Shown one piece after another: positions 5,556 to 11,531 of a DNA stretch of 11,531 nt (its first letter is position 1; every line of letters starts with the position of its first letter). Source of the DNA: a bacterium. GTDB taxonomy: Bacteria > JAJVIF01 > JAGGVT01. Position numbers and translations under genes: made by a program. The stretch lies in contig JAGGVT010000167.1 in the NCBI GenBank assembly GCA_021157815.1, positions 1 to 11,531 on the forward strand, in the 5' to 3' direction. The notes under the pieces were generated by a model. It was not told the DNA's origin, did not search any database, and saw only the letters and a list, made by a program, of their open reading frames with translations.

Positions 5556-8021
5556 GTGACTGATATTCCATCAATTAATGATGAACCCCTAGAGAGTATC
5601 GAAATTCCATCTGAGGCGCCGGTAATCCCGTTGCGTGATCTGGTTGTTTTCCCATATCTTGTAGTGCCGATTTCAGTCGGGCGGGAAGCATCGGTAAAAG
5701 CTCTTGAAGAAGCGCTGGAAACTGACAGGAAACTCATTCTTGTCACACAAAGGGATATCGCCACTGAAATCCCATCGCCGGAGGATGTTTTCAAGACCGG
5801 CACGCTTTCAATAATCCTTAGAATGGCTCGAATGGAAAATGAGGTCAGGATACTTGCGCAGGGGCTTTCGAGAGTCAACCTTACAAACTTTGTGCAGACT
5901 GAACCTTACCTGAAAGCCAGGATAAAGGAACTGAAGGAACCGAAAAGAACCGGCATTACAGTTGATGCGCTCATTAAAACCATTCGGGAACAGTTCAAAA
6001 AACTGGCATACATGGGCAAGAATATCCCGCAGGATGTACTCTCCAACGCTGAGAGAATCGAACATCCCGGGATGCTCGCGGATATGGTCACAACAAATCT
6101 CGACCTTCCAATTGAAAAAAAGCAGAATATTCTAGAACTTATCGATCCTGAAAAACGGCTCAAAAAAGTTGTTAATCATCTTATAAAGGAAGTTGAGATA
6201 ATCTCGGTTTCGACCAAGATCCAGGATGTCGCGCAATCTGAACTGGGCAAGGCGCATCGGGAGTATATCCTTCGCGAACAGTTGAAAGCGATTCAGAAGG
6301 AACTCGGCGAGGGTGATGAACGCCAGCAGGAAATAATTGAACTGCGTGAGAAGATAAAAGAATCCGGCATGCCGGACGATGTAAAGGAAAAAGCGGAAAA
6401 AGAGGTTACTCGCCTTGAGAGAATGCATCCAGACGCCGCGGAGGCATCTGTGGTGCGAACTTATCTCGACTGGTTAATCGCACTGCCGTGGGATACATCG
6501 ACTAAGGACAATTTGAATATCATGCATGTGCAGAAGATTCTCGATGAGGATCATTATGGGCTTGATGATGTCAAAGAACGCCTTCTTGAATACCTGTCCG
6601 TTAAAAAAATCAAACCCGACATGAAAGGCCCGATTTTGTGTTTCGTCGGCCCTCCGGGTGTCGGAAAGACATCGCTGGGACGTTCCATTGCACGTGCGAT
6701 GGGCAGAAGTTTCCACAGAATTTCACTTGGTGGAATTCGTGATGAGGCGGAGATCCGCGGCCACAGGCGTACATATGTCGGCGCTCTTCCGGGACGAATA
6801 ATTCAGGGTATAAGACTCGCTAAAAGCAATAATCCAGTTTTCATGCTGGATGAAATCGACAAAGTTGGCGCTGATTTCCGCGGAGACCCGTCAAGCGCCC
6901 TTCTGGAGGTACTGGACCCGGAACAGAATTTCTCGTTCTCCGATCATTATTTAGATGTGCAGTTCAACCTTTCCAAGGTGATGTTCATTGCGACTGCGAA
7001 CCTGATTGACCCCATTATTCCCGCTCTTCGCGACCGAATGGAAATTATCGAACTTACAAGTTACACGGTACGGGAAAAGATTGAGATTGCCAGACGGCAT
7101 CTGCTGCCGAAACAGATTCTCGAACATGGTTTAAAGAAAAAACAGATTCAGGTCAACAAGCAGTCAATTGAAAGAATTATCAGCCAGTACACTCGTGAAT
7201 CCGGAGTTCGTAACCTTGAACGAGAACTCGCTCGTTTATGCAGGAAGATTGCCCGTGATGTGGCATCCGGCAAGAGGGGCCCTTTCAAGATAACAAAGGA
7301 TTCCATTCCCAAATATCTCGGCACGGAAAGATACACGATGCGTGAATCGATGTCGCGGGATACAGTCGGTGTCGCCACCGGACTGGTCTGGACTCAGGTC
7401 GGCGGTGAAATAATACTTGTTGAGGCAAGCAGAATGCCAGGCAAAGGGGAACTGAAGCTGACAGGACATCTGGGACAGGTCATGCAGGAATCAATTCAGG
7501 CGGCTATGAGCTGGGTTAGAAGCAATTGTAAAACTCTTGGAATAAATGGAGAGGATTTTGAGAAGTACGATGTTCATGTGCATGTGCCATCCGGAGCGAT
7601 ACCCAAGGATGGTCCCAGCGCGGGAATTGTGATGGCGACTGTAATCGCGAGTTTGTTTACGGGAAAACCGGTGAGTAAGGATGTCGCGATAACTGGCGAG
7701 ATTACACTGCAGGGACGTGTTCTGCCGGTCGGCGGACTTAAGGAAAAACTGCTTGCAGCGAACCGCGCGGGAATGAAAACTGTCATACTACCGTATGAGA
7801 ATGAACGCTGGCTGGATAAAATACCGGACGAGGTCAAGAAGAAAACAAAGTTTATCCTGGTAAAACATGTCAGCGAGGTTATTGACAAAGTGTTGGTTAA
7901 GAGTAAATCTGAGATTGCAGCAGGCAAAAAGAAAGGGACATCCAGCAAACGAAAAAAGACAACAAAAGTTCCTTTAAAGAAGAAGATTGACACAATCGAC
8001 CAGCCACGCGCTCACGCATAA
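5556..8021 (+). CDS. lon: ATP-dependent protease Lon (LonA type)
   Basis: Lon is a cytosolic hexameric AAA+ serine protease that degrades misfolded and short-lived regulatory proteins. All LonA parts are present in 821 residues. The N-terminal substrate-binding domain begins at VIPLRDLVVFP (23-33), followed by a long helical linker. The AAA+ module has Walker A GPPGVGKT (365-372) and Walker B VFMLDEID (428-435). The protease domain has the catalytic dyad Ser688 (DGPSAG) and Lys731 (GGLKEKLL). The GTG start at 5556 has an AGGGAG Shine-Dalgarno 7 bases upstream. Beyond the normal protease end (about residue 782) there is a tail of about 39 residues very rich in Lys (KKK and KRKK runs), absent from E. 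coli Lon. It may add DNA, RNA or polyphosphate binding, which is inference. The gene stands alone, with a long leader carrying repeats that may serve regulation. Confidence 0.97.
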   Translation: MTDIPSINDEPLESIEIPSEAPVIPLRDLVVFPYLVVPISVGREASVKALEEALETDRKLILVTQRDIATEIPSPEDVFKTGTLSIILRMARMENEVRILAQGLSRVNLTNFVQTEPYLKARIKELKEPKRTGITVDALIKTIREQFKKLAYMGKNIPQDVLSNAERIEHPGMLADMVTTNLDLPIEKKQNILELIDPEKRLKKVVNHLIKEVEIISVSTKIQDVAQSELGKAHREYILREQLKAIQKELGEGDERQQEIIELREKIKESGMPDDVKEKAEKEVTRLERMHPDAAEASVVRTYLDWLIALPWDTSTKDNLNIMHVQKILDEDHYGLDDVKERLLEYLSVKKIKPDMKGPILCFVGPPGVGKTSLGRSIARAMGRSFHRISLGGIRDEAEIRGHRRTYVGALPGRIIQGIRLAKSNNPVFMLDEIDKVGADFRGDPSSALLEVLDPEQNFSFSDHYLDVQFNLSKVMFIATANLIDPIIPALRDRMEIIELTSYTVREKIEIARRHLLPKQILEHGLKKKQIQVNKQSIERIISQYTRESGVRNLERELARLCRKIARDVASGKRGPFKITKDSIPKYLGTERYTMRESMSRDTVGVATGLVWTQVGGEIILVEASRMPGKGELKLTGHLGQVMQESIQAAMSWVRSNCKTLGINGEDFEKYDVHVHVPSGAIPKDGPSAGIVMATVIASLFTGKPVSKDVAITGEITLQGRVLPVGGLKEKLLAANRAGMKTVILPYENERWLDKIPDEVKKKTKFILVKHVSEVIDKVLVKSKSEIAAGKKKGTSSKRKKTTKVPLKKKIDTIDQPRAHA

Positions 8022-8064
8022 AATGCCTTTGGCGCTTTATGAGATTCGTGGTTTGTGATACGAT

Positions 8065-8276
8065 TAAATAGATTGGCTCTTCAATAAATCGTGTAGGTTG
8101 AGTTTAGATTAAGTAAAAAAAGGGGACTGTCCCAACCAAGTGAATAAACACAGTATAAATAAGGGATTACAGCATAGTATATTGATAACATCTGATTTGA
8201 AGCCTCATGTGGACTGTCCCCTTTTTTTACGGGGGGCAAATAACCCACACAATTTATTGAAGCGCCAATTGATTTA
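8065..8276. mobile_element. Nested inverted-repeat element (MITE/REP-like), no gene inside
   Basis: The outer inverted repeats 8072-8099 and 8242-8269 match at 25 of 28 positions and extend imperfectly to 8065 and 8276. The inner inverted repeats 8113-8132 and 8211-8230 match at 19 of 20 and contain A7/T7 tracts next to GGGGAC and the palindrome GGGACTGTCCC. The core between them is AT-rich with no frame of note. The whole 210-bp unit could fold into one long hairpin. No transposase and no clear target-site duplication were seen, so MITE or REP/RAYT-type identity is inference. The 800-828 palindrome shares its outer ends. The A/T-flanked inner stem could also act as a bidirectional terminator after lon. 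Confidence 0.65.
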
Positions 8277-8299
8277 TCCCTTAGGGGAAATAATTTTTA

Positions 8300-8305
8300 T
8301 ATATT
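8300..8305 (+). promoter_or_regulatory. Candidate -10 box of the lipoprotein gene
   Basis: TATATT ends 8 bases before the ATG at 8314, the same spacing as the prmC -10 candidate. There is no Shine-Dalgarno sequence at a usable distance (AGGGG at 8283-8287 is too far upstream). The tract is very AT-rich and no -35 at proper spacing is convincing, so this is tentative. Confidence 0.3.
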
Positions 8306-8313
8306 AAGCTAAT

Positions 8314-8874
8314 ATGATTAAAGTCACGAGCATCACATTACTATTGTTACTCTCATTGACCGTATGCGTTTTAACATCGTGTGGCGGCAGGGGCAAATCC
8401 CTTGATGAAATGAACCGGGATCCTGCTCAGCAGGGAAAAGTACCGGAAAAAGAAACACTAAAAGCGCCTCACGAACTATATGATCCGCCGGAGAAGGAAT
8501 ACAAATCGGCGTACATTAAAAGAAAACCAATTCCATCCAGATTGAACTGGGTTGATCTTAACTCCGCATTGCAAATGACCTCTGGTAAATACGCGGAGTC
8601 GAAAGCCATTCTTTTTTTCGCGTCAAAAGAACCGAATGCGGAATGCAAAAAGATCGAAGAAGAGGTTTTTACCGACAAGAACGTATTGAAAAACTCAAGA
8701 CGATGGGTATTCGTCAGGATTAATTACGACGTTCGAGAGGATTTGGCAAAATTTTATCATATCGATTCTGTCCCGGTTTTTAAAGCGCTTGATCACAAGG
8801 GACACGCTTACAAAACCTACAACGGTACGGTTAACGCTGAACAATTCGCGTGGATGCTCCTGGACTGGTATTAG
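8314..8874 (+). CDS. Thioredoxin-fold lipoprotein with one active-site Cys
   Basis: This 186-residue protein begins with a lipoprotein signal peptide: a basic start, a leucine-rich core (8-20) and the lipobox LTSC with the lipidated Cys at 23, so it is exported and membrane-anchored. After a Pro/Lys-rich linker (24-75), residues 77-186 resemble thioredoxin-like domains: KAILFFASKEPNAECKKIEEEVFTD fits the usual W-C-x-x-C-K-K-x-E-x-E-V-F pattern, and SVPVF (152-156) gives the cis-proline (154) loop. The first Cys of the CxxC pair is replaced, Asn108 occupying its place, leaving only Cys111. A normal disulfide exchange cycle is therefore unlikely; a binding, peroxidase-like or mixed-disulfide role is possible. 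It heads a close-packed plus-strand cluster, ending 28 bases before the next start. Lipoprotein and fold are confident; function is not. Confidence 0.75.
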   Translation: MIKVTSITLLLLLSLTVCVLTSCGGRGKSLDEMNRDPAQQGKVPEKETLKAPHELYDPPEKEYKSAYIKRKPIPSRLNWVDLNSALQMTSGKYAESKAILFFASKEPNAECKKIEEEVFTDKNVLKNSRRWVFVRINYDVREDLAKFYHIDSVPVFKALDHKGHAYKTYNGTVNAEQFAWMLLDWY

Positions 8875-8890
8875 CAAAAATACATCAGGC

Positions 8891-8895
8891 AGGAG
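8891..8895 (+). promoter_or_regulatory. Shine-Dalgarno AGGAG selecting an ATT start
   Basis: AGGAG is followed after 7 bases by the ATT at 8903, an optimal distance. No ATG, GTG or TTG in that frame lies at a usable distance, and translation from ATT restores the expected N-terminus of the four-helix-bundle family. The site is therefore the best evidence for a non-standard start. Confidence 0.5.
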
Positions 8896-8902
8896 TAGGA
8901 CA

Positions 8903-9775
8903 ATTTTATTACGACACCCCTTCGAAAATCTGCTGATTTGGCAGAAGGCGATGGGCTTTTGTGAAATGGCCTATCATGAAACACGGAATTTCCCAGACGC
9001 TGAAAAGGATGGTCTGGCAAAAGAACTTCGCGCAACTTCAATGTTGCTTCTCAGAACCATTACTCGCGACAGTGTAAAATCACAAAAAGATTTCCTGAAC
9101 GCACTCGACAAAACTATCGAAATCCAACTCGACATTCTGCTTCTCTTGAAACTCGCATTCAGAATGGGATTCATCGACCAGGGCGTTTACCAGACCATGG
9201 AAGAGGATTTAAAAGGGCTGGAAAACATCTCCAATGAAATGAAAGGCATGCACGGTATGCACATTTCATCAGATTCCATCTTTGCCAAACTTCAACCGGA
9301 AAGCAAACCTGAAAAGAAACCAGCGAAGAACCCGACCGCTCTGGTAAGTTCATCAAAGCCAAAGGAAAAGCCGAAAGAGACCAGGCAGGCAAAACAGCCT
9401 TCAAGCAAGTCCCGCCGTGGACATTCAACGCAGGCGAAACCTGCAAAGGCTCCGATGGAGACAAAGCAAAAGCAGAATCCACAAAACCCACCAGCTGCCA
9501 ATAAGCCCGAGAAATTTTCACTGGCAGCATCAATCGCCCTGGATGATTTCAAGGGTACGCCGCTTTATGATGACACTGATGAAATGCCACCGGAAGCAAA
9601 CGATTCAACCCAATCGGGATCTGGTGCGCAAAAGAAAGATACAAAATCTGTTGAGCCTGAAGAAAAGGAAACTCAAAAAAAGAGTACGCCTAAAAAACCG
9701 GTGCGTTCTCGATGGAGTCTCAAGCGGTCAACAGCCAGAAAGCCATCAGGTAAACCAAAACCGGGCAAGAAATAG
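8903..9775 (+). CDS. Four-helix-bundle protein (S23/Avd family) with basic disordered tail
   Basis: With an ATT start this is 290 residues. Residues 5-116 fit the 23S rRNA intervening-sequence/Avd-like four-helix-bundle family (PF05635, TIGR02436): HPFENLLIWQKAM at the start, NFPDAEKDGLAKELR, SQKDFLNALDKTIEIQLDILLL and FRMGFIDQGVY. The usual IPxNIAEG segment is replaced by SMLLLRTIT, so it is a divergent member. Normal members end after about 120 residues; this one adds about 170 residues rich in Lys, Pro, Ser and Gln without predicted structure, ending in a highly basic PKPGKK-type stretch like histone H1. One less charged patch (205-230, FSLAASIALDDF) interrupts the tail. Nucleic-acid binding is inferred. 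Relatives lie in rRNA intervening sequences or assist diversity-generating retroelements, neither of which is present. An upstream TTG at 8789 would overlap the lipoprotein by 86 bases and is less likely. larE follows after 36 bases. Confidence 0.7.
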   Translation: MLLRHPFENLLIWQKAMGFCEMAYHETRNFPDAEKDGLAKELRATSMLLLRTITRDSVKSQKDFLNALDKTIEIQLDILLLLKLAFRMGFIDQGVYQTMEEDLKGLENISNEMKGMHGMHISSDSIFAKLQPESKPEKKPAKNPTALVSSSKPKEKPKETRQAKQPSSKSRRGHSTQAKPAKAPMETKQKQNPQNPPAANKPEKFSLAASIALDDFKGTPLYDDTDEMPPEANDSTQSGSGAQKKDTKSVEPEEKETQKKSTPKKPVRSRWSLKRSTARKPSGKPKPGKK

Positions 9776-9811
9776 TCCAAATGCAATTATATAAATTCCG
9801 GGATTACGCTG

Positions 9812-10651
9812 ATGTCATGCAATAACCTCGATAAAGCGCTTGAAACGAAGTTGGATGCGTTGTGTCGGATTATTAAAACGCATTTCAAAGTCGCTGTGGC
9901 ATATTCCGGCGGAGTGGACAGCGCATTTTTAGCGTTCATTGTAAATAGAGAGCTCGGACAGGAAAACGCGATTGCGCTGATGGCGGATACATCGCTGGTT
10001 CCACAATTCGAAATTGACATCGCGATAAAAACCGCTGAAACGATGGGATTGAATTTTAAAGATGTAAAAGTAAATCCATTTGCTAAGGAGTTTGTGGAAA
10101 ATCCACCTGACAGATGCTATCACTGCAAGAAAATAATATTTACGGAATTGATTAATGCAGCGTCACAGGTAGGATTTGATATCCTTGCCGACGGCTCAAA
10201 CGCTGATGACACAAAGGAATACCGCCCCGGATTCAAAGCGCTGGCTGAACTTGAAATTCCATCTCCGCTTATGCAGGTGGGACTTACAAAAGCGGAAATT
10301 CGAACACTGTCAAGGCATTTCGATTTACCTACTGCTGATATTGTGTCCTCGACATGCCTTGCGACTCGAATACCCTACTACACCGAGATTGACACTGCCA
10401 AGCTGAAAGCAGTCGAGAAATCTGAGGCTGTTCTTCGGGAATTGGGTTTTGAAAATTTCAGAGTGCGGTATCATGGTGACATTGCGAGAATAGAAGTCCA
10501 ACCTGAGCAGATGGATAAAATCATGGAATATCGCGAAACGATTATCATTGAATTTAAGAAAATTGGTTTTATATATGTTACCGTTGACCTTGTGGGATAC
10601 AGGTCGGGTTCGATGGATGAAGCACTGAAGGAGAATGGGGATGAACATTAA
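9812..10651 (+). CDS. larE: Sulfur transferase for nickel-pincer cofactor synthesis, LarE
   Basis: LarE is an ATP-dependent (PP-loop) enzyme that adenylylates pyridinium-3,5-biscarboxylic acid mononucleotide and converts its carboxylates to thiocarboxylates in making the nickel-pincer nucleotide of lactate racemase. The 279 residues include the PP-loop YSGGVDS (31-37), NPPDRCYHCK (97-106) and SSTCLATRIPY (179-189). Some LarE proteins, such as that of Lactiplantibacillus plantarum, give up a sulfur from their own single Cys; others with three Cys, such as that of Thermotoga maritima, hold a [4Fe-4S] cluster that carries sulfide. The CxxC (102, 105) plus Cys182 seen here points to the cluster type, by inference. 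The ATG at 9812 has GGGA 8 bases upstream. It overlaps larB by 11 bases, indicating translational coupling. No LarA or LarC is in the window. Confidence 0.92.
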   Translation: MSCNNLDKALETKLDALCRIIKTHFKVAVAYSGGVDSAFLAFIVNRELGQENAIALMADTSLVPQFEIDIAIKTAETMGLNFKDVKVNPFAKEFVENPPDRCYHCKKIIFTELINAASQVGFDILADGSNADDTKEYRPGFKALAELEIPSPLMQVGLTKAEIRTLSRHFDLPTADIVSSTCLATRIPYYTEIDTAKLKAVEKSEAVLRELGFENFRVRYHGDIARIEVQPEQMDKIMEYRETIIIEFKKIGFIYVTVDLVGYRSGSMDEALKENGDEH

Positions 10652-11384
10652 AAAGATGCTGACTGATTTCAAGGATGGCAAAATCGAGATTGAGGATGTT
10701 CTTAATCATATAAAGGATTATCCGTACACTGACCTTGGCGATGTTAAATACGACCATCACCGCGCCATCAGAAAGGGATTCGGAGAGGTCGTTTTTTGTG
10801 AGGGAAAGAAAAAAGAACATCTGATTGGGATAATTCGACATGTTCGCGACAGGAAGGAAAACCTTTTTTTCACCAGAGTAACTGATGAGCAGGCTGAATA
10901 TTTGTTGAAAGAGGAACCATCGCTGATTCATGATGCCGATTCCCGCACGCTTTTCATGGAACTGGCTCCTGTTGAGATTGTCTCGAAAACCGCGATTCCC
11001 ATTCTTGCAGCTGGGACATCCGATATTCCGGTCGTTGCTGAGGTCGCGAGAACATGCGAGGTCATGGGGCATGAGGTACGCAGAATTAACGATGTCGGTG
11101 TCGCCGGAATCCATCGCCTGTTGGACAAGAAAAGCGAGTTTGAAAACGCGAGAGTTGTTGTGGCAATCGCCGGAATGGAGGGAGCGCTTCCGGGAGTAGT
11201 CGCGGGACTTATTGCGGCTCCAGTTATCGCGGTACCGACATCCGTTGGCTACGGCGCGGGCCTTGGCGGTTACGCCGCTATGCTTACCATGCTGAATTCA
11301 TGCTCACCCGGCGTGGCGGTTGTGAATATCGACAACGGATTCAGCGCCGGATATCTGGCAGCGTTGATTAATAGTGATAAATAG
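10641..11384 (+). CDS. larB: Pyridinium-3,5-biscarboxylic acid mononucleotide synthase, LarB
   Basis: LarB carboxylates and hydrolyses nicotinic acid adenine dinucleotide to give pyridinium-3,5-biscarboxylic acid mononucleotide, the first step of nickel-pincer cofactor synthesis; its product is the LarE substrate. The 247 residues are full length. The N-terminal part holds DYDH-like VKYDHHRAIRKGFGEVVFCEGK (36-57). The C-terminal PurE/AIR-carboxylase-like domain has GTSDIPV (125-131), DVGVAGIHRLL (151-161), AGMEGALPGVVAGL (177-190), VIAVPTSVGYGAG (195-207) and MLNSCSPGVAVVNIDNG (217-233). Cys221 lines up with the Cys that forms the covalent substrate adduct in the Lactiplantibacillus plantarum enzyme. 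The ATG at 10641 is preferred over the ATG at 10635 because AAGGAG sits 7 bases before it but only one base before the other. The order larE-larB differs from the L. plantarum order, and larC is not seen here. Confidence 0.95.
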   Translation: MNIKKMLTDFKDGKIEIEDVLNHIKDYPYTDLGDVKYDHHRAIRKGFGEVVFCEGKKKEHLIGIIRHVRDRKENLFFTRVTDEQAEYLLKEEPSLIHDADSRTLFMELAPVEIVSKTAIPILAAGTSDIPVVAEVARTCEVMGHEVRRINDVGVAGIHRLLDKKSEFENARVVVAIAGMEGALPGVVAGLIAAPVIAVPTSVGYGAGLGGYAAMLTMLNSCSPGVAVVNIDNGFSAGYLAALINSDK

Positions 11385-11408
11385 ATTTGTGGTGCAGGCA
11401 TCCTGGGG

Positions 11409-11531
11409 CTGTTGAAAAAGGGCTGAATGTAGGGGGTAGGTCTCTGTGCCTACCCTAAATATTGGCATAAATACAGGGCAACCACGGAGAGTTGCCCCTA
11501 CGGTCTGGGACAAAACGGGGTTTTTCAACAG
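11409..11531. repeat. Inverted-repeat element at the window edge
   Basis: CTGTTGAAAAA (11409-11419) is perfectly inverted at 11521-11531. Between them are two strong hairpins: GGGTAGG/CCTACCC (11434-11440 with 11449-11455) and GGGCAAC/GTTGCCC (11476-11482 with 11491-11497). There is no coding frame of note. It looks like a small non-autonomous repeat unit or REP cluster after larB. The right end coincides with the window edge, so the arm may extend further. The hairpins may also end the larEB transcript. Confidence 0.6.

Noticed and set aside
7574-7993. 139-codon minus-strand frame opposite lon
   Set aside because: It is antisense to the conserved Lon protease domain, has no family resemblance and no plausible start signals.
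8022-8070. A third degraded copy of the element end (GGCGCTTTATGAGATTCG)
   Set aside because: It shares GGCGCTT and scattered bases with the 8242-8269 arm, but the match needs gaps and is too weak to claim.
8789-8902. TTG start at 8789 for the four-helix-bundle gene
   Set aside because: It would overlap the lipoprotein gene by 86 bases and add 38 residues unlike the family. No Shine-Dalgarno sequence fits, while AGGAG precedes the ATT at 8903 perfectly.
8903-9775. Avd of a diversity-generating retroelement
   Set aside because: The protein shares the Avd fold family, but no reverse transcriptase, template repeat or variable repeat is visible nearby.
9417-9794. 125-codon plus-strand frame inside the basic tail region
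   Set aside because: It overlaps the bundle gene in another frame, has no Shine-Dalgarno sequence and encodes low-complexity basic sequence that arises from the tail's codon composition.
10578-11114. 178-codon minus-strand frame opposite larE/larB
   Set aside because: It is antisense to highly conserved larB sequence and encodes no recognisable domain. It is a by-product of codon use.

Overview
The window looks like chromosomal DNA of an uncultured, Gram-negative-type bacterium with moderate GC. Evidence for this is a bacterial lipoprotein signal, bacterial PrmC and Lon, mixed Shine-Dalgarno and SD-less gene starts, and many short palindromic repeats between genes. Nothing seen fixes a phylum. 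No tRNA, rRNA, CRISPR array, phage gene or transposase gene was recognised.

Layout. (1) 1-1956: the 3' part of an unrecognised plus-strand gene abuts an AT-richer LVIVD-repeat (beta-propeller-like) gene that lacks a signal peptide. The boundary is a 29-bp near-palindrome matching the fused ends of a repeat element found again at 8065-8276. (2) 1957-2254: a non-coding stretch with a 69-bp direct repeat present twice, 12-bp GGTGACAGCC tandem units and two hairpins. (3) 2255-3124: prmC, the release-factor glutamine methyltransferase, possibly read from a leaderless transcript. (4) 3125-5038: short tandem repeats and REP-like hairpins, then a minus-strand block of a HicB-like small protein with its own terminator, an AmmeMemoRadiSam radical SAM enzyme, and aroQ (type II 3-dehydroquinase). 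Two nearly identical hairpins flank aroQ and differ by a compensatory base-pair change. (5) 5039-5555: a 517-bp divergent intergenic region with a hairpin cluster, an operator-like palindrome and a 15-bp tandem repeat just ahead of lon. (6) 5556-8021: complete lon with an added lysine-rich tail. (7) 8022-8313: a nested inverted-repeat, MITE/REP-like element. (8) 8314-11384: a tightly spaced plus-strand cluster: a thioredoxin-like lipoprotein lacking the first active-site Cys, a four-helix-bundle (S23/Avd family) protein with a long basic disordered tail and probably an ATT start, larE and larB. (9) 11385-11531: an inverted-repeat element running to the window edge.

How the genes connect. LarB and LarE carry out the first two stages of synthesis of the nickel-pincer nucleotide cofactor used by lactate racemase-family enzymes. 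LarC, which inserts nickel, is not in the window and may lie downstream. PrmC, Lon and AroQ are housekeeping functions. The least expected items are the S23-family protein with a histone-H1-like tail in the lipoprotein-lar cluster, and the repeat element whose fused ends form a gene boundary about 7 kb from an intact copy.
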